This document shows positions 12,788 to 20,378 of a stretch of 23,500 bases of DNA, one piece after another (the stretch's first letter is position 1; every line of letters starts with the position of its first letter). Below the pieces are notes generated by a model. That model was not told where the DNA came from. It did no database searches and worked only from the letters and a program-made list of their open reading frames with translations. The translations under genes and the position numbers were made by a program. Origin of the DNA: CAZEFK01 sp964511405 (lineage in GTDB: Bacteria > Pseudomonadota > Alphaproteobacteria > Elsterales > Elsteraceae). The stretch lies in the NCBI GenBank assembly GCA_964511405.1, contig CAZEFK010000116.1, positions 1-23,500 of the forward strand, read 5' to 3'.

Positions 12788-15235
12788 ATGGGCCTTTCCG
12801 CGATTCTTCGACGCGATGCACGGCGGCCGTTGTGGCCCCGCCGACAGGCAGGTTCGTCGCCGCGCCTGCGGCGCGGGGCCGAGGATCGGGCCCTGTCCGA
12901 CCACATCGGCGACATGGTGTTCCGCACCGATCTCGGCTTCGCCTGCCGATATGTCTCGCCCGCCTCCGCCGACATCCTGGGACACTGCAGCGACACGCTG
13001 ATCGGGCGCAGTCCCTTGAGCTTCACCCATCCGGATGATCGCGTCGCAGTCGAGGCGGTCTACCGAGCGCTGGCGTCGGGGCAGCCGCGCGCCACGGTCG
13101 CGCAGCGAGTCCAGCATGCCGACGGTCGCTGGGTGTGGGCCGAGACGACGCTGCGGCTGGTGACCGATGCCGCAGGGCGACCAGCGGAGATCGTCGGCGT
13201 GCTGCGCGACATCTCGCACTGGAAGGCCGCCGAGGAAGCCGCCGCAGCGGCCCATGAGCGGCTGGCCGAGGCCAATCGGCATTTGCATGCGGCCGAGACG
13301 ATCGCCCAGATCGGCCATTGGCGGCTCGACCTGGTGACCGGTGCGGTCGCTTGGTCGCAGGGCCTCTATCAGATCTATAGCCGGCCGGCCGGTCTGCCGC
13401 CGACCCGGGACGCCTGGCTCGATGGCCTGGATCCAGCCGACCGGCCGGCGGTGGACGACCTGGTGACGCGGGCGATCGCCGAGGCCCGGCCGTTCAGCAT
13501 CGAGGCCCGCGTCATCCGTCCCGACGGTACGGCGCGCGACGTCTTCGCCCATGGCCGCTGCGACACCGACCCGGAAGGCTTCCCCACGACGGTGATCGGC
13601 ATGATCCAGGACATCACCGACCAAAAGGAGACCGAGCGCCGGGTGCAGGCCCGATACCTCGAGCTGCAGGACAGCTACGAGCGCATGGAGGAGCAAGGCC
13701 GCCAACTGGCCGGGATGGCCGAGGAGCTGGCCGTCGCGCGCGACGCCGCCGATCGGGCGAACCAGGCGAAGTCGGCATTCCTGGCCAGCATGAGCCACGA
13801 GATCCGGACGCCCATGAACGGTGTGATCGGCTTTGCCGACCTGCTCCTCGACAGCCCCCTCAATCCCGAGCAGCGTCGCCAGGTGACGCTGCTGAAGAAC
13901 GCGGGGCAATCCCTGCTGGCGATCATCAACGACATCCTGGACGTCTCGAAAATCGAAGCCGGAAAGCTCGGTCTCGAGCGCATCGCGATCGCCCCCGCCG
14001 CGATCGTCGACGAAGCGATTGCCCTGCTGCGGCCGCAGGCCCTGGCCAAGTCGATCGATGTGACCGCGACGATCGAACCCGGCTTGCCGCCGTGGATCCT
14101 CGGCGACCCCACGCGGCTGCGCCAGATTCTGCTGAACCTGCTGGGCAACGCCGTGAAGTTCACCGAAGCCGGCGGCCGCATCACCGTGACCGCCGCGCGC
14201 GAGACCGAAGACGGTGTCGAGCGGCTACGTTTCGACGTCGCCGATACCGGCATCGGCATCCCCGCCGAGCGCCAACATCTGCTGTTTCAGACCTTCAGCC
14301 AGGTCGACCGCTCAACCAACCGGCGGTTCGGCGGTACCGGCCTGGGCCTTGCCATCTCGAAGCGACTGGCCGAGGCCATGGGCGGCAGCATCGGCGTGAT
14401 CAGCGCTGACGGCCAGGGCAGCTGCTTCTGGTTCACCATCGCGCTGGTGCCGGCCACGGCTCCCGCCGGCACCGACCGCGCCAACCGCATGGCCGCGTCG
14501 GCGCCGGCGCGGGTCCTGGTCGTCGAGGACGTCTATATCAACCAGATGATCGTCGAATCCATGCTCGAGGCCGAGGGGCACGAGGTGGTGCTGGCGGCGA
14601 ACGGCGCCGAGGCGGTCGAAGCCGTCCAGTCCAGCGACTTCGACCTGGTGCTGATGGACATGCAGATGCCCGTCATGGACGGCATCGAGGCGACCCGCAT
14701 CATCCGCGGCCTCAACGAGCGGATCCGCGACATCCCGGTGATCGCCTTCACCGCGAACGCCATGGCCGACGAGGTCGCAGGCTGCCGGGCTGCCGGCATG
14801 AACGACCATCTGTCCAAGCCGGTCGATCGCGAGGCACTGCTGCGGATGGTCGCCCAATGGACCGGACGGGGCCGCCACGCCACGCCCCCGGCCGAGGCGC
14901 CCCTGCTCGCCGTCGTCAACGACAGCGTGCTGCGCGATCTGGAGAACCGCCTGGGCAAGGACCGGGTGCAGATGTTCGTCACGATGTTCCGCCGCCAATT
15001 GGGCAAGACCATCAGCGCCATCGCCGGAGCCCCGGACCGTCAGGCGCTGGCGCGCGAGGCCCATGCCCTGGTGTCGATGGCCGGCAATCTGGGCCTGACC
15101 GAACTGATGACGCGCAGCCGCGAGCTGGCCGAGGCCGTGCGGCGGCGATCGAGCGACGTCCCGACGCTGGTGGCGGGCCTGGAAGCGGCGGCGCAACGGG
15201 CCGAGACGGCCATGGACCTGCGCTATCCCGGATGA
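12788..15235 (+). CDS. Hybrid sensor histidine kinase: PAS-PAS-HisKA-HATPase-REC-Hpt
   Basis: Encodes 815 residues with no membrane segment, so a cytosolic sensor. PAS 1 spans about 36-148 and PAS 2 about 168-285, followed by a helical linker. HisKA has phosphoacceptor His337 (SHEIRTPMNG). The ATPase shows N-box LLGNAVKFT (Asn454), DTGIGI (486-491) and GGTGLG (515-520). The receiver (575-690) has acidic pair Glu580/Asp581, phospho-Asp624 (LMDMQMP), Thr655 and Lys677. A C-terminal Hpt has His759 in AHALVSMAGNLG, with Ser replacing the common Lys after the His. All parts of a His-Asp-His relay are present; the final receiver may be the next gene's product. The start at 12788 is uncertain because no good ribosome binding site is seen; residues 1-35 are Arg-rich and precede the first PAS domain. 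Confidence 0.93.
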   Translation: MGLSAILRRDARRPLWPRRQAGSSPRLRRGAEDRALSDHIGDMVFRTDLGFACRYVSPASADILGHCSDTLIGRSPLSFTHPDDRVAVEAVYRALASGQPRATVAQRVQHADGRWVWAETTLRLVTDAAGRPAEIVGVLRDISHWKAAEEAAAAAHERLAEANRHLHAAETIAQIGHWRLDLVTGAVAWSQGLYQIYSRPAGLPPTRDAWLDGLDPADRPAVDDLVTRAIAEARPFSIEARVIRPDGTARDVFAHGRCDTDPEGFPTTVIGMIQDITDQKETERRVQARYLELQDSYERMEEQGRQLAGMAEELAVARDAADRANQAKSAFLASMSHEIRTPMNGVIGFADLLLDSPLNPEQRRQVTLLKNAGQSLLAIINDILDVSKIEAGKLGLERIAIAPAAIVDEAIALLRPQALAKSIDVTATIEPGLPPWILGDPTRLRQILLNLLGNAVKFTEAGGRITVTAARETEDGVERLRFDVADTGIGIPAERQHLLFQTFSQVDRSTNRRFGGTGLGLAISKRLAEAMGGSIGVISADGQGSCFWFTIALVPATAPAGTDRANRMAASAPARVLVVEDVYINQMIVESMLEAEGHEVVLAANGAEAVEAVQSSDFDLVLMDMQMPVMDGIEATRIIRGLNERIRDIPVIAFTANAMADEVAGCRAAGMNDHLSKPVDREALLRMVAQWTGRGRHATPPAEAPLLAVVNDSVLRDLENRLGKDRVQMFVTMFRRQLGKTISAIAGAPDRQALAREAHALVSMAGNLGLTELMTRSRELAEAVRRRSSDVPTLVAGLEAAAQRAETAMDLRYPG

Positions 15236-15308
15236 CGCCCGGCTTCCCCCAGCCCCGCCGATCTGGCCAACCTGGCCACCTCTGGCCTACAGTGATAGAC
15301 GGCCTCGC

Positions 15309-16070
15309 TTGACGGATGACAGATCCTTGACCCCGGCCAGCATCCTTGTGGTCGATGACGATCCGATGATGGGCAGCCTGGTGGCCGACGCCGTGCGCGA
15401 GACCGGCCTGAGGGTCGATTGCGCCGCCACCGCGGCAGCCTGCCTGAAGGCGCTCGACGACGCCGGCACGGCCAACCCGCCCCTCGCCATCATGCTCGAC
15501 ATCCTGATGCCGGAAGGCGACGGATTCGACATCATGCGTGCCCTGGCCACGCGCCGGTACCGGGCGCCGCTTCTGGTGATGAGCGGCGGCGGCGCGCATT
15601 ATCTGGGAGTGGCCCGCGAGTTCGGCCGGGTCTGCGGGCTGAACCTGGTCGAGACCCTGGCCAAGCCGATCGACCCGGACCGCCTGCGCCACCTGGTCGG
15701 GGCGCTGGAGCCGGCAACGCGGCTGCGGCCCGTGATCCTGGTCGTCGACGACGAGGCGCTGGTGCGCAGCACGGCCGCCGAGCTGCTGATGGAGGCGGGC
15801 TATGTGGTGCTCGAGGCGCCCGATGGCCGGGACGCCTTGCGCCAGATCCGGGCCCATGGCCGCGTCGACCTGGTCATGACCGACATCGACATGCCGGTCA
15901 TGAACGGCATGGCGCTGGCGATCGAGCTCGAGCGGCGGCATCCCGAGATCAAGATCATGCTGACATCGGGCAAGATCGGGCAGGCGCCGGTCGCCAACCT
16001 GCCCTTCGTCGCCAAGCCCTACCGGCTGGACGCGCTGGCCCGCGCGATCGAGGCGGCGCTGGTATCCTGA
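15309..16070 (+). CDS. Response regulator with two receiver domains and no output domain
   Basis: Encodes 253 residues from a TTG at 15309. Another TTG at 15327 is possible; the only nearby ATG is out of frame. Receiver 1 (about 11-133) has acidic residues Asp16-Asp17, phospho-Asp64 (IMLDILMP), Ser92 (MSGG) and Lys119 (LAKP). Receiver 2 (about 142-252) has Asp147-Asp148, phospho-Asp192 (MTDIDMP), Thr219/Ser220 and Lys236 (VAKPY). Both look functional. No DNA-binding or enzymatic domain follows, so it probably passes or buffers phosphate, or acts by protein contact. It lies 73 bp downstream of the hybrid kinase on the same strand. The Hpt domain of that kinase is the likely phosphate donor. 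Confidence 0.9.
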   Translation: MTDDRSLTPASILVVDDDPMMGSLVADAVRETGLRVDCAATAAACLKALDDAGTANPPLAIMLDILMPEGDGFDIMRALATRRYRAPLLVMSGGGAHYLGVAREFGRVCGLNLVETLAKPIDPDRLRHLVGALEPATRLRPVILVVDDEALVRSTAAELLMEAGYVVLEAPDGRDALRQIRAHGRVDLVMTDIDMPVMNGMALAIELERRHPEIKIMLTSGKIGQAPVANLPFVAKPYRLDALARAIEAALVS

Positions 16071-16121
16071 GGCGCTTTCGGGCAGAAAGACCGGCCCGCA
16101 ACAACCCAAGCGCAGGCCTCG

Positions 16122-16727
16122 ATGCTCTGGTTCGCCCCGCCGTTCGACGCACAGTATGAACGCGAGACCTGCGTCTCGATGCCCGGGCTGTTCACGCCTG
16201 AGGAATGCGACCGCATCATTGCCTTGCATGAACGGATGCCGCCGGTTGCCGGTAGCGTCGGCGGCCAGGACGTGGGCACCGCCGAGCGCGTGGTCGACTC
16301 GGGGGTCCGGCGCTCCCACCTCTGGTGGCTGCCGCAAGAGCCCCAGCATGGCTGGGTCTATGGCCGCATCGGCCCCGTGGTGAACGAGGCCAACAACCGC
16401 TTCTTCGGCTTCCACCTCTCGGGCTTTCTGGAGGACATCCAGCTCGCCCGCTATGACCAGGCCGATGCCGGCGGCTATGGCTGGCATTGCGATTTCCGCA
16501 CCCGTTCGGTGCACCGCAAGCTGAGCGCCACCATCCAGCTCAGCGATGAGTCGGCCTATGACGGCGGCGACCTCGAGATCATGTACGAAATGCCGGCCCT
16601 GCGGATGCCGCGTGGGCGCGGTAGCATCACGATCTTCCCGTCCTTCGCGCTGCACCGGGTCGCGCCGGTGACAGCCGGCACGCGCTGGTCCCTGGTTGCC
16701 TGGATCCACGGCCCACGGTTCATGTGA
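16122..16727 (+). CDS. 2-oxoglutarate/Fe(II)-dependent dioxygenase, PKHD-like
   Basis: Encodes 201 residues. The double-stranded beta-helix fold of 2-oxoglutarate dioxygenases shows the iron triad His122 and Asp124 (GWHCDF) and His178 (FALHRVAPV). The 2-oxoglutarate-binding Arg is Arg188 (GTRWSLVAWIHGP). Other marks are LSATIQLSDESAYDGGDLEI and the N-terminal LFTPEECDRIIA. This is the prolyl 4-hydroxylase-like PKHD group, which includes PiuC/YbiX. The substrate could be a protein side chain or a small metabolite. The gene lies 51 bp after the two-receiver protein on the same strand and may be cotranscribed with the kinase pair. It converges on fliN with 15 bp between stops. Confidence 0.9.
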   Translation: MLWFAPPFDAQYERETCVSMPGLFTPEECDRIIALHERMPPVAGSVGGQDVGTAERVVDSGVRRSHLWWLPQEPQHGWVYGRIGPVVNEANNRFFGFHLSGFLEDIQLARYDQADAGGYGWHCDFRTRSVHRKLSATIQLSDESAYDGGDLEIMYEMPALRMPRGRGSITIFPSFALHRVAPVTAGTRWSLVAWIHGPRFM

Positions 16728-16742
16728 GCCGAAGGGTCGGCG

Positions 16743-17069
16743 CTACGTCCGGTCGCCGCCCTTCACGATCTCGGTCATGGTGATGCCCAGACGCTCATCG
16801 TTGATCACGACCTCGCCGCGGGCGACCAGCCGATTGTTCACATAGACATCGATCGCTTGGCCGAGCTTGCGGTCCAGCTCGATGACAGCGCCCTTGCCAA
16901 GCTTCAGCAGCTGGTTGACGTCCATCGTGCAGCGCCCGAGCACGGCCGAGATCTGCACCGGCACCTCGGAGATGGTCTCCAGGGCCCGCATATCGAAGTT
17001 GTTCGGCCCGTCGTCCATGTCCTCGTCGGGCGAGACTTCGATCTCGGGCAGGTTCTTCATGTTGACCAT
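16743..17069 (-). CDS. fliN: Flagellar motor switch protein FliN
   Basis: Encodes 108 residues from the ATG at 17069. The C-terminal SpoA/FliMN domain is complete: LETISEVPVQISAVLGRCTMDVNQLLKLGKGAVIELDRKLGQAIDVYVNNRLVARGEVV, then DERLGITMTEIV. FliN lines the C-ring of the flagellar switch and binds FliM and FliH. The acidic N-terminus (PDEDMDDGP) is typical. An ATG at 17060 or one at 17114 are alternatives; 17069 follows GTGGA at reasonable spacing. No other flagellar gene is in the window, so fliN is detached from the main cluster or is a second copy. The identity is secure, the start less so. Confidence 0.93.
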   Translation of the reverse strand: MVNMKNLPEIEVSPDEDMDDGPNNFDMRALETISEVPVQISAVLGRCTMDVNQLLKLGKGAVIELDRKLGQAIDVYVNNRLVARGEVVINDERLGITMTEIVKGGDRT

Positions 17070-17179
17070 GGCGGTCCACCGGATGCGAGTGCGAGCCGTA
17101 ACGCCGGTCACCATAACCCGCCGGGCGCGCCCTGGCCAGCGCGGCGGGCCGGCGGCGTCAATAGCTCGCGGCTCACCGC

Positions 17180-17620
17180 CTATGTATAGCCGAGGCCGAG
17201 GAAATATTCCCGGAGCATGGCTTCTTCCAGCTGATGCTCGTCCAGCGCCGAGCGCAGGGCATCGTGGATATTCAGGATCCCGACCAGGCGTCCGCCCTCG
17301 GTCACCGGAAGATGGCGCCGCCGCCGGTCGAGCATGAGCTGGATCACCTCCGTCAGCTCATGCTCCGGCCGGCACATCACCAGGTCGCGATTCATGATGG
17401 CGCCCACCGCCAAGCCACAGGCGGACGTGCCATGCCGAGCGATGCTCTCAACGATCGTCCGGTCGGTCACGATTCCAACCGGCTCCTGGTGCTGTCGATC
17501 GTTCCAGACCACGACAAGCCCCATCTTCGCCAGGAGGGCGGCGGCCTCGGGCAGCGTGGCATCGACCGGCAGCCCCACCGGGACGTCTTGTTCGCCGTTC
17601 AAAAGCTGCCGGATAAACAT
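17180..17620 (-). CDS. CBS-pair domain protein
   Basis: Encodes 146 residues made almost entirely of two CBS motifs. CBS 1 is about 14-65 (PVDATLPEAAALLAKMGLVVVWND, EPVGIVTDRTIVESIARHG). CBS 2 is about 72-128 (VGAIMNRDLVMCRPEHELTEVIQLMLDRRRRHLPVTEGGRLVGILNIHDALRSAL). Such pairs bind adenosine nucleotides or act as energy sensors for partner proteins. A C-terminal helical tail ends in LREYFLGLGYT. The gene begins 9 bp after the peptidoglycan-binding protein gene and is probably cotranscribed with it. No catalytic domain is attached, so the partner is unknown. Confidence 0.9.
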   Translation of the reverse strand: MFIRQLLNGEQDVPVGLPVDATLPEAAALLAKMGLVVVWNDRQHQEPVGIVTDRTIVESIARHGTSACGLAVGAIMNRDLVMCRPEHELTEVIQLMLDRRRRHLPVTEGGRLVGILNIHDALRSALDEHQLEEAMLREYFLGLGYT

Positions 17621-17629
17621 GCGCCTGCC

Positions 17630-18013
17630 CTACTTCTGCATGGTCTCCCCAGAGCCGGAACTCTGCGGGATGGTGGTCGTCTGCGCGCCAGCGGCGGGAT
17701 TGGCCGGAACGCCCGAGCTGCCGGTGCTGGTCTCGGTCACGCCAAGCTGATTGAGCGTGTTATTGTCCAGGCTGCCCGTCACTTGCAGGCCGTGCGACTG
17801 CTGGAACTGGCGGATCGCCTGGCGGGTCTGCGGACCGATGACGCCATCGGCCGAGCCGGCGTTCATGCCCAGCTGATCCAGCCGCTCCTGGGCCTGCCGG
17901 ACCATGTCGGCATCCATCTTGCCGGACAGCGCGCCGGTTTGGCTGCCGTGCGCGAGGGCCGCTCCGCTCGTGGCCAGGAGAACGACGGCGGCATGAAGAA
18001 CGGAGGTCTTCAT
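17630..18013 (-). CDS. Secreted peptidoglycan-binding domain protein
   Basis: Encodes 127 residues. A Sec signal peptide is clear (MKTSVLHAAVVLLATSGAA, then LA-HG, cleavage near 22). Residues about 36-92 form a PG_binding_1 domain: VRQAQERLDQLGMNAGSADGVIGPQTRQAIRQFQQSHGLQVTGSLDNNTLNQLG. The tail is low-complexity, rich in Ser, Gly, Thr and Pro. The mature protein should lie in the periplasm and bind the cell wall. No hydrolase domain is present. The ATG at 18013 is fixed by GGGAG at good spacing and by the signal peptide; an earlier in-frame start would spoil it. It leads a small operon with the CBS-pair gene. Confidence 0.9.
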   Translation of the reverse strand: MKTSVLHAAVVLLATSGAALAHGSQTGALSGKMDADMVRQAQERLDQLGMNAGSADGVIGPQTRQAIRQFQQSHGLQVTGSLDNNTLNQLGVTETSTGSSGVPANPAAGAQTTTIPQSSGSGETMQK

Positions 18014-18060
18014 CGAGCCACTCCCAAATGGATGAGGTCGATGAGGCAACAGGATCCCGC

Positions 18061-18075
18061 GCGGAAAGGTTCCGC
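18061..18075. repeat. Short inverted repeat GCGGAA-AGG-TTCCGC
   Basis: Perfect 6-bp arms with a 3-base loop lie between the end of acyP and the start of the secreted peptidoglycan-binding protein gene (both minus strand). It could terminate the pcc operon or be a regulatory site of the downstream gene. No T-run follows on the minus strand, so a classical Rho-independent terminator is not supported. Confidence 0.35.
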
Positions 18076-18089
18076 CGGCCGGCCCTAGC

Positions 18090-18383
18090 TCACGCGGTCG
18101 GTCGTTGCTCGAACGGCAGCGGCAGGTCGGCGGTCGCGCGGTCCGACGGCTCGATCACGCTCTCTTCGACATGGGCGACCTGCGCCGCCGCAGGCCCGCG
18201 GCCGCAGGCGGCGGCGAAGGCCTGCAGCCGGCCAAGGTCGCCAGCAGCCACGATCTCGACCGAGCCGTCGGTCCGATTGCGCACCCAGCCCGACAGCCCG
18301 AGCCGACGGGCCTCGCCCACCGCCCACCAGCGGTAGCCCACCTTCTGGACCCGCCCGGTAATGGTGAACCGGCGCGCCGGCAT
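18090..18383 (-). CDS. acyP: Acylphosphatase
   Basis: Encodes 97 residues, the normal size of acylphosphatase. The phosphate-binding loop GRVQKVGYRWWA carries the catalytic Arg (GYR), and the second conserved block GLSGWVRNRTDGSVEIVA carries the catalytic Asn. The enzyme hydrolyses acyl phosphates such as carbamoyl phosphate or acetyl phosphate in the cytosol. The ATG at 18383 overlaps the pccA stop by one base (TGATG), so it is translationally coupled to the biotin carboxylase subunit. Carboxyphosphate is an intermediate of that subunit; a functional link is my inference only. It is the last gene of the pcc operon. Confidence 0.93.
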   Translation of the reverse strand: MPARRFTITGRVQKVGYRWWAVGEARRLGLSGWVRNRTDGSVEIVAAGDLGRLQAFAAACGRGPAAAQVAHVEESVIEPSDRATADLPLPFEQRPTA

Positions 18384-20359
18384 CAAGCGAACTCCAGGAT
18401 CACCTGGTCCACGGCCAGGCTGCTGCCCGGCACCGACATCACCTTCTTGACCCTGACGTCGCGCTGCGCCCGCAGCACGTTCTCCATCTTCATGGCCTCC
18501 ACGACCGCCAGGGTCTCGCCGGCCTTGACCTCGTCACCCTCGCCGACGGCGACGGACACCAGCAGGCCCGGCATCGGCGACAGCAGGAACCGGCTCAAAT
18601 CCGGCGGCGCCTTGAGCGGCATCAGGCCCATCAGCTCGGCGGCGACCGGCGCCAGCACCTGCAGCTCGACCGCCCGGCCGCCCTGCGACAGGCGCAAACC
18701 CAGCCCGCGCCGCTCGATCTGCACCGCCACCGGCCGGCCGTCGACCGTGCCGGTGAACAGCTCCGCGGCAGCCGCACCGCGGACCGTGCGCACGGCGCCG
18801 TCGAGGTCGACCCGGCGTTCGCCATCGCCGACCGCGACCCGCGCCGCCATCGTCTGGGCGCCGATCCGGACGGCGAAGCGGCCGGGAGCGCGATGCCCGC
18901 GGCCCGGCACCTGGCCGCTGATCGCCGCCTCGCGCTCGGCCCGGTCATGGACCAGCGCCACCGCAACCGCCGCCAAGTCGAGCAACCGCTCCGGCTCCGG
19001 AAGCGGCGGCTGGTAGCCGCCGGGGAATTCTTCGGCAATCAGGTTTGTCGACAGGTCACCGGCCGTAAAACGAGGATGCGCCACCAGCGCACCGAGGAAC
19101 GCCAGGTTGTGGTTGAGGCCGCGCACCACGAAGCCGTCGAGCGCCGCCGCCATGCGCGCGGTAGCGATGGCGCGGCTGTCGCCAAAAGTGATGAGCTTCG
19201 CGATCATCGGATCGTAGTGGACCGAGATCTCCGCACCCTCATAGACGCCGGTGTCGACGCGGACACCCTCGCCTGCGGGCGGCCGGTAGCGGACCAGGCG
19301 GCCGATCGAGGGCAGGAAGTTCCGCGTCGGGTCCTCGGCATAGAGGCGCGCTTCGATGGCGCTGCCGGTCAGGCGGATGTCCGCCTGGCGGAAGGGCAGC
19401 GCCTCGCCGGCGGCGACGCGGATCATCCACTCGACCAGATCAAGGCCGGTGACCAGCTCGGTCACCGGATGCTCGACCTGGAGGCGGGTGTTCATCTCCA
19501 GGAAGTAGAAGTTTCGGGCCGGGTCGACGATGAACTCGACCGTACCGGCGCTCTGATAGCCGACCGCCTTGGCCAGGGCCACGGCCTGCTCGCCCATGGC
19601 GCGCCGGGTGGCCTCGTCCAGGAATGGCGACGGCGCCTCCTCGATCACCTTCTGATGCCGGCGCTGGATCGAGCATTCCCGCTCGCCCAGGTACAGGACG
19701 GTGCCGTGGCCATCGCCCAGCACCTGGATTTCGATGTGGCGCGGCCGCTCGACATATTTCTCGATGAACACGCGGTCGTCACCGAACGCCGAGCGCGCCT
19801 CGCTCATGGTCGCGCGCAGCCCGTCCCGCACCTCGTCGGGTCCCCGCGCGATGCGCATCCCCTTGCCGCCGCCGCCCGCCGAGGCCTTCAGCATCACCGG
19901 ATAGCCGATGCGCTCGGCGACCGCGACCGCCGCGTCCGGGTCGGTCAGCGGCTCCAGGTGCCCCGGCACCGTAGAGACACCGGCGGCGACTGCCAGGCGC
20001 TTCGATTCGATCTTGTCGCCCATGGCGGCGATCGCTTTGGGCGGCGGCCCGATGAAGCGGATGCCCGATGCAGCCAGGGCCTCGGCGAAGGTCGCGCGCT
20101 CGGACAGGAAGCCGTAGCCGGGATGGACCGCCTGGGCGCCCGACCGCCGGGCCACCTCGACGATCCGCTCGATGACCAGGTAGCTCTGGATCGACGGCGC
20201 CGGGCCGATGGCAAAGGCCTCGTCGGCCTCGCGCACATGCAGGGCGTCGGCGTCGGCCTCGGAATAGACCGCGACGGTCCGGATGCCCATGCGCCGGGCC
20301 GTGCGGATGACCCGGCAGGCGATCTCGCCGCGATTGGCGATCAGGATCTTGTCGAACAC
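18383..20359 (-). CDS. pccA: Propionyl-CoA carboxylase alpha subunit (biotin carboxylase and biotin carrier)
   Basis: Encodes 658 residues. Residues 1-450 are biotin carboxylase: the N-terminal FDKILIANRGEIACRVIRTARRMGI, HPGYGFLSE (79-87), the ATP-grasp glycine loop SAGGGGKGMRI (160-170), and EMNTRLQVEHPVTE. The middle part (about 500-570) is a BT-like linker. The C-terminus is a biotinyl domain with EAMKMEN, biotin on Lys624. The subunit carboxylates biotin with ATP and bicarbonate for transfer to propionyl-CoA. Acetyl- or methylcrotonyl-CoA carboxylase subunits are similar, but the carboxyltransferase in the same operon is PccB-like. The start is GTG at 20359, with AAGGAG ten bases upstream. 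It begins 19 bp after ptrB and overlaps acyP. Confidence 0.9.
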   Translation of the reverse strand: MFDKILIANRGEIACRVIRTARRMGIRTVAVYSEADADALHVREADEAFAIGPAPSIQSYLVIERIVEVARRSGAQAVHPGYGFLSERATFAEALAASGIRFIGPPPKAIAAMGDKIESKRLAVAAGVSTVPGHLEPLTDPDAAVAVAERIGYPVMLKASAGGGGKGMRIARGPDEVRDGLRATMSEARSAFGDDRVFIEKYVERPRHIEIQVLGDGHGTVLYLGERECSIQRRHQKVIEEAPSPFLDEATRRAMGEQAVALAKAVGYQSAGTVEFIVDPARNFYFLEMNTRLQVEHPVTELVTGLDLVEWMIRVAAGEALPFRQADIRLTGSAIEARLYAEDPTRNFLPSIGRLVRYRPPAGEGVRVDTGVYEGAEISVHYDPMIAKLITFGDSRAIATARMAAALDGFVVRGLNHNLAFLGALVAHPRFTAGDLSTNLIAEEFPGGYQPPLPEPERLLDLAAVAVALVHDRAEREAAISGQVPGRGHRAPGRFAVRIGAQTMAARVAVGDGERRVDLDGAVRTVRGAAAAELFTGTVDGRPVAVQIERRGLGLRLSQGGRAVELQVLAPVAAELMGLMPLKAPPDLSRFLLSPMPGLLVSVAVGEGDEVKAGETLAVVEAMKMENVLRAQRDVRVKKVMSVPGSSLAVDQVILEFA

Positions 20360-20378
20360 CCGCCCCGCTCTCCTTTTC

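Noticed and set aside
12588..12821. A 77-codon minus-strand open frame in the P450-kinase gap
   Set aside because: It overlaps the start of the kinase gene, has no recognisable family and no convincing ribosome binding site.
17117..17148. CCCGCC/GGCGGG hairpin between the CBS-pair gene and fliN
   Set aside because: The stem is imperfect with a long loop and no T-run follows; such pairs are expected by chance in DNA of this GC content.
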